Shown here piece after piece: positions 32,001 through 38,804 of a stretch of DNA of 44,178 nucleotides (the first letter of the stretch is position 1; the number at the start of each line of letters is the position of its first letter). Under the pieces are notes generated by a model, which saw only the letters and a list, made by a program, of their open reading frames with translations, searched no databases and was not told the origin of the DNA. The position numbers were made by a program, and so were the translations under genes. This DNA comes from Lachnospiraceae bacterium (GTDB taxonomy: Bacteria; Bacillota; Clostridia; Lachnospirales; Lachnospiraceae), in contig JAISUG010000066.1 in NCBI GenBank assembly GCA_031272185.1, positions 1 through 44,178 on the forward strand. Direction: 5' to 3'.

Positions 32001-32564
32001 GTGAACACCCCCCAAGTGGAGGCTGACGCGGCTGCGGACGTGAACCTGGTGGAGCCCACGTTCAAGATGACCAACAACGGCCAGTCCAGCGTCAAGGTGG
32101 AGCTCATCGGGTTCGTCAACGACAACGCGAGCGCCCAGGTGGACACCGGGGCATACCCGGACATGAGGCTGGTGAACGAACCCTATGACGTGATGGGCGC
32201 CACCACCATGGACACCGATGTGTACCTGGGGATCCGCGGCACGGGGGATTTCGGGAACTTCCAGCCCAACCCATTCGGCCTGCTGCCGCTCACGTCACTG
32301 TGCGATTACACCCAGCTGGGGGCCAATGCCCTGACGCTGGGCACCCTGGGGGTGGGCCAGAGCGGGGAGTTCTCCTTTGCGGGGCTTGCGGGCCGGGGGT
32401 TCATGGACCACTACGGGGACGAGAACTTCCCGGGCGGGGCTCCGGCACAGGACAAAAAGGACTACCTGCGCCAGGTAAACCCCGGCGCGCCCAACACCAG
32501 CGTGAACGCAAGGGCCAAGTTCAGCATGTACTTCCGCCTCACCAAGGCTCAAGGGACGGCGTAA
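26055..32564 (+). CDS. Giant secreted surface protein with Pmp-like beta-helix repeats
   Basis: About 2,169 residues. ATG 26055 has AAAAGGG 5 nt upstream; ATG 26013 would add 14 residues. A signal peptide covers about 1-33 (RALGLLALSCVLLFAVFAAF core). Residues about 36-210 are Gly/Asp/Pro-rich linker. Near 327-352 a D-x-D-G-D-G-x-x-D-D cluster looks like a dockerin/thrombospondin-3 type calcium site. About 575-765 is a second Gly/Ala/Ser linker inside a strand-rich region. About 1565-1800 carries repeated GGG(I/V)(Y/F/H) units (EGGGIYVAG, SGGGVYLDK, GDGGGIYSGG, NGGGVFLAT, SGGGIHNRG, EGGGVYNAG), the chlamydial Pmp/right-handed beta-helix pattern of adhesins. No LPXTG, C-terminal membrane helix or SLH domain is seen, so attachment to the cell is unexplained. 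A long folded leader controls it. Confidence 0.85.
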   Translation: MRDGGWPRILTTRALGLLALSCVLLFAVFAAFGENGPGSPDGPGVATSSQAGSSGIGTGGAGDGTDDGNGNGADGGGAGQNPDGTYIDDGTGAGDGNGSGDAADGSGGGEMGPNDGPESSDGPGPGEGPGFGGAVPVPGIDGEHEYNVGVGDGAAGEPGTAQDAGGGGQALSDDATPSEATPGEDGEAEGPVLLGPGADKMAGTGAATPSRALRSPLGRSTGDEVWVYVWKHTPQADDGTGAMVNWDWDLDPTVAPPADPDRPDTCPGLKDVLTHSVYEGYTVYLMADIMIPGGIGNRGDTSGGCDLAEGIKDITIDGVWPSKGIGDYDGDGVPDDLDDDLDGDGIPNATYGPDGEILSLDMEVAGAKYLYQDPDFHGVGSSGYNNGVQNTDGRFWSIRVTHPFDRITLRNMNTIGQAAEGLVWVSPDGTGAAFDITSSDDDDDDDGPAGSGTGGGGAVGTGPTGGFTPAQWAACENALCYRNLCFTGPQMVYNVNGRAIFENVNITMAGPDKGSAGDTHGGFGAKQEVAQLCRAEFEGFFNVHFDTCDTTKKFHAFSFTPTMDTYIGDANATTGAATGVDELDGSEPAVPAVPVEPLAAAGKAPALVSGAAAQEDAAKEPATGDGISASGQPGDGASDGLAGADGAAAGSTTGGSAAGSPAAMGVTVGSPAERGVTVVHHSDSPTGLGDAVSAAGSGDAGADAVSAALLGLGIAGPGGSGTGTGAVGITPLGKEDPGGTSGGSPSTGDVPVTANGAFPTGDYFGDGGSYGMGGNYVMIFRENSRVTVVAQHTSLTYMDTNATSHGNDEVDWSNLDMILEGGAHFRFIGYAGFTDNAFDAEVGEFYMGEDAQMHVHIMGTPTADEYPGFPLVGTALIRKGALFIYQNDVGIYPKDTSGLPADQQEVWALIGDSKEGYNKGFWNILGGEVDFIQTGDISDMPDVPRALVRQLGFDVLQGGKFTIRQTKGRFALAYPCIELGGRLSANGGMDALHVYDPGSTFECVLRNSHPDSEGIRSYGGIAQNYDTTFSVQIREYAGETNQRACRSVFRMMNADAVMTIEQPRSFVLASAKGRLIEYGVTGYFGLIANQVNYWTRLPKVPEPPEFPDRPNVHWENAPDDTQAVKFYGNLAQGTDDGAGLYIMSAHYTGDIPVGHPDHPDGNGDFLYRFNTIRAISAGVLDLAVAPYSGELGEAMTGTSTPDSSIHIFKGVVDDTTDYNSDDYRLISDRYTGAFSVVTPDIGQGQSYTVMASRNFLFRQLDLVTQGKAKPCVVYVDGQLPDDLRSLPEYANMPPGLPAIAYSPDAPGRGSNPKEPVKTLRRAFEILKETGGHILYVCGTVDIDRPITLKGYPSDVACSYPNRESFVYYDGTAGELEGVLAHVLAEDPDKIIRLPRVWPVGTEDGAPLADVNGNKLVKPVEIRRFAKPTSGDASLGAGYHERFDVPDFQGVLFHVTASGSLYLENITIDGHHEERQGEVHSVTFYQDLGNGPEPVDTLRLDAEDTQVIGRMPAALAPLILVDQVAGDTPDMQMGEPGDLNLLGGVTLRDNCNEYDPAQASQGSQGRQGGAICCAGAARISNENGNGRNMIQGNTAKEGGGIYVAGSPAGAGSSATPPCSIYMDGARVLQNTAQSGGGVYLDKNSAGAMADTWLELNKATQGDGGGIYSGGNLSLGIGSKIVKNEATNGGGVFLATDSEATLTRAVVEGNESDRGAGAYLQAGAKMDVKDTTVFQGNIAQKSGGGIHNRGAVTLEDATTIMANEATEGGGVYNAGTGTFGCDGTVAFNTASIGAGISNHSEMVAGVLCEGDVNVGATGCIMENAFDAASPIPGRGSGVFQDGKLYVDSLYSIDSTQGSVQDIYLVGGHEVDTGVMCGDRVIETGSLDADLTPRVQVEIENPYAGRAVVRYNVAHGVDAQHGIYILGDTVPDTFFLVERAIDDTVLELQNWQVFDVSIPQEYFIVFKAKADDSNYCEPKAIPQAGVNTPQVEADAAADVNLVEPTFKMTNNGQSSVKVELIGFVNDNASAQVDTGAYPDMRLVNEPYDVMGATTMDTDVYLGIRGTGDFGNFQPNPFGLLPLTSLCDYTQLGANALTLGTLGVGQSGEFSFAGLAGRGFMDHYGDENFPGGAPAQDKKDYLRQVNPGAPNTSVNARAKFSMYFRLTKAQGTA

Positions 32565-32676
32565 GATGCCTGTTTGGATTGTCACGCTTAATGTGCGCTG
32601 GGGCGGCTCATCGGATGGATAGGGAGTGACCTGTAACACCATGTGTCGGGCCGCGCGAAATTCGTTCGGAAAATGG

Positions 32677-32705
32677 TTGACACCTTTGCGGGGGTGTGAT
32701 ATTAT
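32677..32705 (+). promoter_or_regulatory. Promoter of tRNA-Trp
   Basis: TTGACA (32677-32682) and TATTAT (32700-32705) are 17 bp apart. The tRNA starts 87 bp after the -10, so the precursor has a leader of about 80 nt with two stable hairpins: GCGGCG/CGCCGC (32718-32734) and GGGGTTGCC/GGCAGCCCC (32762-32784). Confidence 0.75.
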
Positions 32706-32791
32706 ACTTCCTTGGGAGCGGCGGGCTTCGCCGCCGAATAGGCCCGCCCTTCCAGAGCCGCGGGGTTGCCTTTGAGGCAGCCCCCGGCCAC

Positions 32792-32862
32792 AGGAGAATA
32801 GTTCAACGGTAGAGCAGCGGTCTCCAAAACCGCAAATGGGGGTTCGAGCCCCTCTTCTCCTG
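32792..32862 (+). tRNA. tRNA-Trp (anticodon CCA)
   Basis: Complete cloverleaf: acceptor AGGAGAA (32792-32798) with TTCTCCT (32855-32861) and discriminator G; D arm GTTCAACGGTAGAGC; anticodon arm GCGGT-CTCCAAA-ACCGC, anticodon CCA; T arm with TTCGAGC loop. The 3' CCA is not encoded (GCTT follows), so it is added after transcription. Confidence 0.95.
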
Positions 32863-32902
32863 CTTCGTCCCCAGCTGTGATGCCGGGGATTTTTCATTTG
32901 TT

Positions 32903-33112
32903 GAACCGTGATTCACAGAACCGTGATTTGCGGAGCCGTGATTTGCGGAGCAGTGATTTGCGGAACCGTGATATGCAGAACCGTGATATGCAGAACCGTG
33001 ATGCATGGAATCGTGATTTCTTGCAACGTGATTTGCTGAATCGTGATTTGCTGAATCGTGGTTTACTGAATCGTAATTCACTGAATCGTGATTCACTGAA
33101 TCATGATGCAGT
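32903..33112 (+). repeat. Fourteen 15-bp tandem repeats before an ATPase promoter
   Basis: Fourteen units of 15 bp, consensus GAAYCGTGATTTGCT, run without interruption from 32903 to 33112. They drift gradually along the array: CCG-type units on the left, TCG-type on the right. The array ends 6 bp before the -35 of the next promoter. Reading it as protein gives a regular RDLLN-type repeat, but that ORF has no ribosome-binding site. Confidence 0.88.
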
Positions 33113-33118
33113 AAATGC

Positions 33119-33147
33119 TTGACATACTGCTTGACGCATACTATAAT
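33119..33147 (+). promoter_or_regulatory. Perfect consensus promoter of the archaeal-type ATPase
   Basis: TTGACA (33119-33124), 17 bp, TATAAT (33142-33147). Start of transcription near 33154, about 41 nt before ATG 33195. This is the strongest promoter seen in the window, apart from the equally perfect antisense one at 17391, and it directly abuts the 15-bp repeat array. Confidence 0.85.
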
Positions 33148-33194
33148 GGACTCATGATGGGCTGTGATGTTTCCAATGGAAAGGCGGAGTGGTT

Positions 33195-34583
33195 ATGTTT
33201 ATCGGCAGGGAAAGGGAGCTGCGGACGCTGGATACCCAGTACCGACTGGGTAGGTTCGCTTTTTTTTGTATATACGGGCGGCGCCGTGTGGGCAAGACGG
33301 AATTGGTCAAAGAATTTGTCAAAGACAAGAAAACCATTTTTTTTACTGGGATCGATGACACGAAAGAATCCAACCTGGCGCGTTTTTCCTCTGCTTTTTT
33401 TCAGGCCCAGGGTATCGAAACAGACGCATCTTTCGGCAGCTTTGAAGAATTGTTCCAACAGATCTTTGCACTTGCGGGGCAGGAACATTTGGTCCTGGTG
33501 ATAGATGAGTATCCATACCTGGCCAAAAGTTTTTCCGGGATCTCCAGTTTGCTGCAGGTGGAGATCGACCACCGTTTGAGCAATACAGATATTTTCATCA
33601 TATTGTGCGGTTCCTCCATGTCATTCATGGAACAGCAGGTGATGGGTTATGAAAGCCCACTTTACGGGCGAAGGACCGGGCAAATCAAGCTGCTGCCCTT
33701 TGATTTTGACGAAAGCAGGTTGTTTGTTCCGCATTTGTCCCCGGAGGATGCCGCCGTCGTCTATGGGATAACCGGTGGCATGGCGAAATACTTGCTGCTG
33801 TTTTCGCGCGGCGGTGATTTGAGGGAGGGCATTATCCATCATTTCCTTGACCCCAATGCTTTGCTTTTCGAAGAACCGGCGAACCTGCTGAAGCAGGAAC
33901 TGCGCGAACCTGCCCAGTACAATGCCATCATCACGGCGGTTGCAACAGGGAGCAGCAAGATCAACGAAATCGAGACCAAGACGCACATTGACAGCGGCAC
34001 CTGTGCCAAGTACCTGAAAAACTTGTCAGATTTGGGGATCGTCAAAAGAGAAACCCCTATACTGGACAGCCTCAACTCAAGAAGAAGCATCTATCGTCTA
34101 TGCGATGGCATGTTCCGCTTTTGGTATCGGTTCGTATACCGTCACCTCACCCAGATCACTTTGGGGCAGGGCGCCAAAGTATATGGCGCCATCGAGAAGC
34201 AATTGCCGGATTTCATGGGGGAGGTTTTTGAGCAGATCTGCAAGGAATACCTTTGGAAGTCGCAGCTGCCTTTCGATGTGTCTGACATCGGCAGGTGGTG
34301 GGGGAATCATGCCATCATGAAAAGCGAGCAGGAAATCGACTTGATTGCGGCGGGCGTCGACGATGATGGGGCTATTTTCTGCGAATGCAAGTGGAGAAAC
34401 GAGCAAATGCCCGAAAGCGTGATCGACATATTGATGGAGAAGTCTTCCATATTCCGTTTTTCTCAGAAACAGTATTGGCTCTTTTCCAAGTCAGGATTTA
34501 CCGATGCCGCCAGAAAACGGGCCGGGGAAAACATCCGGCTGATATCGTTTTCGGAAATGTACGACCATGGTGTTTCCGGGTGA
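33195..34583 (+). CDS. Archaeal-type ATPase with DUF234-like C-terminus
   Basis: 462 residues. ATG 33195 lies 5-6 nt after GCGGAG (33184-33189). N-terminal MFIGREREL box, Walker A YGRRRVGKT (27-35), Walker B LVLVIDEYPYL (Asp104, Glu105) and ILCGSSMSFME sensor region identify the archaeal ATPase family (AAA-type P-loop). A winged-helix segment near 255-300 (SKINEIETKT...LKNLSDLGIVKRE) and a C-terminal DUF234-like part with a nuclease-like core (SEQEIDLIAAG then AIFCECKW, Asp and E-x-K) follow. Base composition is lower in GC than its neighbours, which suggests transfer. Like the 7834 ATPase, it stands alone behind a tandem-repeat array; cellular role unknown. Confidence 0.9.
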   Translation: MFIGRERELRTLDTQYRLGRFAFFCIYGRRRVGKTELVKEFVKDKKTIFFTGIDDTKESNLARFSSAFFQAQGIETDASFGSFEELFQQIFALAGQEHLVLVIDEYPYLAKSFSGISSLLQVEIDHRLSNTDIFIILCGSSMSFMEQQVMGYESPLYGRRTGQIKLLPFDFDESRLFVPHLSPEDAAVVYGITGGMAKYLLLFSRGGDLREGIIHHFLDPNALLFEEPANLLKQELREPAQYNAIITAVATGSSKINEIETKTHIDSGTCAKYLKNLSDLGIVKRETPILDSLNSRRSIYRLCDGMFRFWYRFVYRHLTQITLGQGAKVYGAIEKQLPDFMGEVFEQICKEYLWKSQLPFDVSDIGRWWGNHAIMKSEQEIDLIAAGVDDDGAIFCECKWRNEQMPESVIDILMEKSSIFRFSQKQYWLFSKSGFTDAARKRAGENIRLISFSEMYDHGVSG

Positions 34584-34654
34584 TATCGTGTGCAAACATC
34601 GCAGTTTTCACCACTATTTGTGCCGCCGGCGTCAGCGGCGAAATGGGGGTTTAT

Positions 34655-34846
34655 ATGAAAGTCCAATCGGTGTATGCGCTGAAACCGGCGGGTCGCATCC
34701 ACTTCCCGGACTATGACCCGGACGAATTGCAGGAAATCGAGGCGGCCATCGTCAACCAGGCGAACCGCCTGTCAGACGACACGGACATAACGGACGAAGA
34801 GCTGATGACCCTGGAACCGGAGGACGTGCCGGGAGTAGGGATGTAA
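34655..34846 (+). CDS. Small acidic hypothetical protein
   Basis: 63 residues from ATG 34655 (GGGGG 5 nt upstream); ATG 34643 is an in-frame alternative. The C-terminal half is very acidic (DDTDITDEELMTLEPEDVPG). No domain is recognised. It follows the archaeal-type ATPase by 71 bp on the same strand and may be part of its transcript. Confidence 0.55.
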   Translation: MKVQSVYALKPAGRIHFPDYDPDELQEIEAAIVNQANRLSDDTDITDEELMTLEPEDVPGVGM

Positions 34847-34880
34847 AATGCTGTATTGGCGTGTTTGGTGACTATTTATC

Positions 34881-34909
34881 TTGACCCTTTTGCCATCGTC
34901 TGATAAAAT
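34881..34909 (+). promoter_or_regulatory. Promoter of the helicase-sigma-PurL operon
   Basis: TTGACC (34881-34886) and TAAAAT (34904-34909), 17 bp apart. Transcription would start near 34916, so the mRNA begins with about 178 nt of leader containing a GGCCTG/CAGGCC stem (near 34922-34960) and the hairpin element at 34982-35047. Confidence 0.7.
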
Positions 34910-34981
34910 CTTGGTGTTCGTGGCCTGTTTTGTGCGGTCTGATGATACGCAATGACAGGCCGCCTGAAAATGTGATTATGG

Positions 34982-35047
34982 CTCCGCCGACCAGAACTTG
35001 TGCAAAGCTCAGACTAATGTCGAACGTGCATTGTTTGGTTGGTGGAG
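34982..35047 (+). ncRNA. Candidate structured RNA element, copy 2
   Basis: CTCCGCCGACCA (34982-34993) and TGGTTGGTGGAG (35036-35047) form a 12-bp stem with two G-U pairs around a 42-nt loop. Relative to copy 1 (15407-15464), the ACTA/TAGT part has become ACCA/TGGT, so a U-A pair is replaced by C-G. The block before the right arm, GAACG-N2-CATTGT, is also shared. It lies 46 nt before the helicase start codon, in the operon leader. Confidence 0.5.
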
Positions 35048-35093
35048 AATACTATCGCCGGGGTTTTGCCGGTATGCCGGGGGATGGGGGTTG

Positions 35094-38066
35094 ATGGTAC
35101 CGAATATCAGGGTTTCCGTGCGCAATCTCATAGAGTTCATCCTCCGGGCGGGGGACCTGGACAACCGGCGGCTCTCCGGGGCCACGATGGACGCCATGTC
35201 CGCCGGGAGCCGCATCCACCGTATGATCCAGAGGCGGATGGGGGATGGGTACCGGAGCGAGGTGTTCCTGCGCTGCAGCACGGATGCGGGCGCGTTTTCC
35301 ATCACCGTGGAAGGGCGCGCCGACGGGGTGGTGACGGGGGAGGATGCCGTAGCCAGGGCCTGCGGGGGGGCGATCCGGTGGGCGCCCGCCGAAGCGAGCG
35401 AGGATACCGCTTGTCGGGCGGCCGATGGGGCGGTGCGATGGGCGCCTGATGAGGTGAGCGAGAAGGCCGTCGCAGGAGCGGCCGATGGGGCGGTGCGATG
35501 GGATGGCGGTGAGGGGATGCCGGTAGCCGGTGGCACTGGCGAGGAAACGGAGTATGTGACCGTTGCAGAGAGTGGGGGCGATGACGCAAGGGGAGTAGGA
35601 ATACGGTCAGGGATGCCTGACGAAATACGACCGAAGGCGCAGGTGGATGAGACTAAGCCGGAGGCGCTCATTGATGAGATCAAGGGGGTGTACAGGCCCC
35701 TGGACGCCATCGAGGCGCCTGTGCCCATGCACCTGGCCCAGGCGAAGTGCTATGGGCACATGCTCTGCGTGCGGGACGGGCTGGAGAGGGTGGCACTGCA
35801 GGTAACATACTGCCACCTGGAGACGGAGGAGTGCAAACGTTTCGTCACGGTGGCGGGGGCTGGGGAGCTGGATGAATGGTTTTCGTGGCTGGTGGCACAG
35901 TATGTGCGTTGGGCCACTTTCGAGCGGGAGCACCGGGAACGGCGGGACGCCACCATCGGCCTCATGGAGTTCCCTTTCCCATACCGGCAGGGGCAGAAAA
36001 AGCTCGCGGTTGACGTGTACCGCACCATCGACCGGGGGAAGCGGCTGTTCATACAGGCGCCCACCGGCATCGGAAAGACATTGTCCGTCATATTCCCTGC
36101 GCTTAAGGCCATGGGGCTGGGCAAGGGGGAGAAGCTGTTTTACCTGACGGCGCGCACCATCACCCGGCAGGCGGCGCAGGATGCGCTGAATATACTGCGG
36201 GGGCGGGGGCTGCATTTTTCCAGCGTCACCGTCACCGCCAAGGAAAAGCTCTGCGTGCTGGGCAAACCGGACTGCAACCCGGACGCCTGTCCCAGGGCGA
36301 AAGGGCATTTCGACAGGGTGAACGATGCGGTGTTCGCATGCATCGGGAGGGAGATCGCCATCACAAGGGAGACGGTGCTGGCAGTCGCGGAGGCATTTTC
36401 CGTGTGCCCTTTTGAGCTGTGCCTGGACCTGACGAACTGGGTGGATGGAATCATCTGCGACTACAACTACGTGTTCCACCCCAGGGTGCGGCTGGGGCGC
36501 TACTTCGGGGACGGGGTGGGTGGGGGCTACCTCTTCCTGGTGGACGAGGCGCACAATCTGCTGGGGCGTGTCAGGGAGATGTACAGCGCCCAGGTGGTGA
36601 AGGAAGAAATCCTGGAGTTCAGGCGATTGTTCATGAACAGGAGCAAGAAGATCTCCGGCCATCTGAAGAAGGTCAACGACCTGCTGCTGGGGTACAAGCG
36701 GGCGCACGAGGGCGGAGGGCATCAGGGCACAGAGGGCGGCGGGCGCCAGGGTGCGGATGGCGGCGGGCATCAGGGCGCGGACGGCGACGGGCGTCTGGGT
36801 GCGGATGGCGGCGGGCGACATGGCCAAGACGGCGAAAGCGCGTCTGACGGCCTCGCCTGGGTGAACATAGCCGTGGACGCGGAGGTACGGGTGGATCCGG
36901 GTGCGCCCGCCGGAACCAAAAGGCATGGCGGGTACTCGCTGCCGGCGGACATCTCCCCGCTGGTCATGGCGCTCATCAACATGACGGGGGAACTGGAGGA
37001 GTACCTGGACGAGCACCATGAGTTCGAGGGGCGTGACGATGCGCTGACGTTTTATTTTGACATGACGAACTTCATCGAGCGCTATGCGCAAAAGGATGAT
37101 GGGTACAGGGTGTACTCATATGTGCGGGAGGACGGTTCATTCGCGGTGCGGGTGTTCTGCATCAACCCATCCAACCGCATAGAGGAGTGCCTGGAGCAAA
37201 GCCAGGGGACGGTGCTTTTTTCCGCGACGTTCCTGCCGATGGTGTACTACCGGGAACTGCTGGGCAAGGGGCGCAAGGACTATGCGGTGTATGTGGACAG
37301 CCCATTCCCCAAGGGGAACCGCGCGCTTTTCGTCGCCCGGGACGTGAGCTCCACATACAAACGGAGGGGCGCTGAGTCCTATAGGCGGGTGGCGGCGTAT
37401 ATCACGGCAATGATGCGGGCGAAAACCGGGAATTACATGGTGTTTTTCCCGTCGTACCAATATATGGAAAATGTGTATGGGATGATGTCCGATGCCGCAG
37501 ACGGTGCAGACAACAAAGGCGGGGATGAGATGGAAGCAGCGGCAGCGGCTGCCGGGGGTGTGAGAGCGGGGAGGGCCGGCCGGACGGGGCAGGAACTCGA
37601 GATCCGCACCCAGGGGCGGCGCATGGACGAGGGGGAGAGGGAAGCGTTCCTGGCGGCATTTGACGAGGGGCGGGACCACTCTTTCGCCGCTTTTTGCGTG
37701 ACGGGGGGGATGTTCTCCGAGGGGATCGACCTGGCCGGGGACAGGCTCATCGGCGTGGCGGTGGTGGGTACCGGCCTGCCCCAGGTCTGCGTGGAGCAGG
37801 AGGTGCTCAAGGAGTATTTCGCCGGGCAGGGCAGCGACGGGTTCGCCTATGCCTACCAGTACCCGGGGATGAACAAGGTGCTGCAGGCAGCGGGGCGGGT
37901 GATACGCACGGCCCAGGATGTGGGCGTGATCCTGCTGCTGGACGACCGGTTTTTGCGCAGGGACTACCAGTTCCTGTTCCCCAGGGAGTGGGACCGATAC
38001 CGGGTGGTCACATGCGGGGACGTGGGGGATGCGCTGGGGGAGTTTTGGGAGGAACATGGAACATGA
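35094..38066 (+). CDS. DinG/XPD-like ATP-dependent DNA helicase
   Basis: 990 residues from ATG 35094; an upstream ATG frame at 34998 overlaps the RNA element and has no ribosome-binding site. Superfamily 2 helicase of the DinG/XPD (DEAD_2) group: Walker A APTGIGKT (322-329), DEAH box VDEAH (483-487), and a motif VI-like QAAGRVIRT near the C-terminus. Cys387, Cys394, Cys399, Cys438 and Cys443 lie where XPD-type enzymes bind a 4Fe-4S cluster. The N-terminal 230 residues before the motor (VEGRADGVV, then IDEIKGVYRPL, AQAKCYGHML) resemble a PD-(D/E)XK nuclease-like module. That module is split by about 90 residues of repeat-rich sequence (about 85-180), and five 24-bp repeats lie at 36714-36833. 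Overlaps the next gene by ATGA. Role in DNA repair is inferred. Confidence 0.88.
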   Translation: MVPNIRVSVRNLIEFILRAGDLDNRRLSGATMDAMSAGSRIHRMIQRRMGDGYRSEVFLRCSTDAGAFSITVEGRADGVVTGEDAVARACGGAIRWAPAEASEDTACRAADGAVRWAPDEVSEKAVAGAADGAVRWDGGEGMPVAGGTGEETEYVTVAESGGDDARGVGIRSGMPDEIRPKAQVDETKPEALIDEIKGVYRPLDAIEAPVPMHLAQAKCYGHMLCVRDGLERVALQVTYCHLETEECKRFVTVAGAGELDEWFSWLVAQYVRWATFEREHRERRDATIGLMEFPFPYRQGQKKLAVDVYRTIDRGKRLFIQAPTGIGKTLSVIFPALKAMGLGKGEKLFYLTARTITRQAAQDALNILRGRGLHFSSVTVTAKEKLCVLGKPDCNPDACPRAKGHFDRVNDAVFACIGREIAITRETVLAVAEAFSVCPFELCLDLTNWVDGIICDYNYVFHPRVRLGRYFGDGVGGGYLFLVDEAHNLLGRVREMYSAQVVKEEILEFRRLFMNRSKKISGHLKKVNDLLLGYKRAHEGGGHQGTEGGGRQGADGGGHQGADGDGRLGADGGGRHGQDGESASDGLAWVNIAVDAEVRVDPGAPAGTKRHGGYSLPADISPLVMALINMTGELEEYLDEHHEFEGRDDALTFYFDMTNFIERYAQKDDGYRVYSYVREDGSFAVRVFCINPSNRIEECLEQSQGTVLFSATFLPMVYYRELLGKGRKDYAVYVDSPFPKGNRALFVARDVSSTYKRRGAESYRRVAAYITAMMRAKTGNYMVFFPSYQYMENVYGMMSDAADGADNKGGDEMEAAAAAAGGVRAGRAGRTGQELEIRTQGRRMDEGEREAFLAAFDEGRDHSFAAFCVTGGMFSEGIDLAGDRLIGVAVVGTGLPQVCVEQEVLKEYFAGQGSDGFAYAYQYPGMNKVLQAAGRVIRTAQDVGVILLLDDRFLRRDYQFLFPREWDRYRVVTCGDVGDALGEFWEEHGT
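36714..36833 (+). repeat. Five 24-bp tandem repeats inside the helicase gene
   Basis: Units start at 36714 (diverged), 36738, 36762, 36786 and 36810 and encode GG(R/H)QGADG-like octapeptides. They sit between the DEAH region and the second motor domain, in the part that forms the arch domain of XPD-type helicases. Confidence 0.85.
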
Positions 38067-38791
38067 ACAATGACGGGTACGAAGCGTATTTGAAAGGGAT
38101 GCGGCAGTCGCTGCCATTTTCCGAGGGGGAATTGGAGGCGCTGCTGGTGTTCCTGTATGAGAACGGGGCGGCTGCCGGCCGGCCGGGGCCCGGGGATGCG
38201 ATTACCTATGGTTTGGATGGGGTAGGCGCGCTTCCCGGCGATGGAGGGGCGACGGATGGCGGACTGCACCGGGATGACGGACTGCCGCGGGATGACGGAC
38301 TGCGCCGGGATGACGGACTGCACCGGGGAGCGGCGCCCGCTGCGGTCCGGGAAGCCCGGGAGCGAGTGGTGGCGGGATGCCAGCCTAAGGTGGCGGAGAT
38401 CGTGGGGGAGTTTGCCGGGATGGGCATCCACGGGGATGACTTGGTGCAGGAGGCGAACCTGGCGCTGATGGCGGCGGTGAACCTGTGCCACCGGGCGCCA
38501 GCGCCCATGGATGCGGAGGCTTTCCTGGCGGCGGTGGAGGCCGAGATACGGCTCACGTTGGGCGCGCTTACCGACGCCGAGCGGCAACGGGCGACCGACG
38601 AGGAGGAACTGGTGGCCAAAGCCAATGTATTGGAAATCGTCTCCCAGAAGCTCGCGCAGGAACTGGACCGGCACCCCTCCGTGGGGGAAATCGCGACCAA
38701 AATGAACCTGCCGGAGGATGAGGTGCGCGCCCTGCTGGAGTGGAGCCTCGCGGCGCTGAACGTGGAATCACTGGGCGGGTTCAAATTTTAA
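38063..38791 (+). CDS. Sigma-70-like protein lacking region 4
   Basis: 242 residues; the start overlaps the helicase stop (ATGA) and GGAGG lies 10 nt upstream. Residues about 107-150 (PKVAEIVGEFAGMGIHGDDL, then VQEANLALMAAV) match sigma region 2.1-2.2. About 190-235 (LAQELDRHPSVGEIATKMNL, then PEDEVRALLE) matches region 3. No region 4 HTH for the -35 element follows; the protein ends at GGFKF. About 65-95 is a GLHRDD repeat of 18-bp DNA units. It could be a reduced sigma factor, an anti-sigma-like decoy, or a sigma-derived DNA-binding protein. It shares an operon with the helicase and with PurL, which starts 14 bp after its stop. Confidence 0.75.
   Translation: MNNDGYEAYLKGMRQSLPFSEGELEALLVFLYENGAAAGRPGPGDAITYGLDGVGALPGDGGATDGGLHRDDGLPRDDGLRRDDGLHRGAAPAAVREARERVVAGCQPKVAEIVGEFAGMGIHGDDLVQEANLALMAAVNLCHRAPAPMDAEAFLAAVEAEIRLTLGALTDAERQRATDEEELVAKANVLEIVSQKLAQELDRHPSVGEIATKMNLPEDEVRALLEWSLAALNVESLGGFKF
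38261..38332 (+). repeat. Four 18-bp tandem repeats in the sigma-like gene
   Basis: Units at 38261, 38279, 38297 and 38315, close to GGACTGCACCGGGATGAC; the last is partly diverged. They encode GL(H/P/R)RDD. The position is N-terminal to the sigma region 2 core. Confidence 0.85.
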
Positions 38792-38804
38792 ATAGGAGGC
38801 ACGA

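Noticed and set aside
32877-33122. 81-aa frame across the 15-bp repeats, with a regular RDLLN pattern like a pentapeptide-repeat protein
   Set aside because: It follows directly from a 15-bp DNA repeat, lacks the Ala of the A(D/N)LXX motif, has no ribosome-binding site, and the opposite strand gives an equally regular frame.
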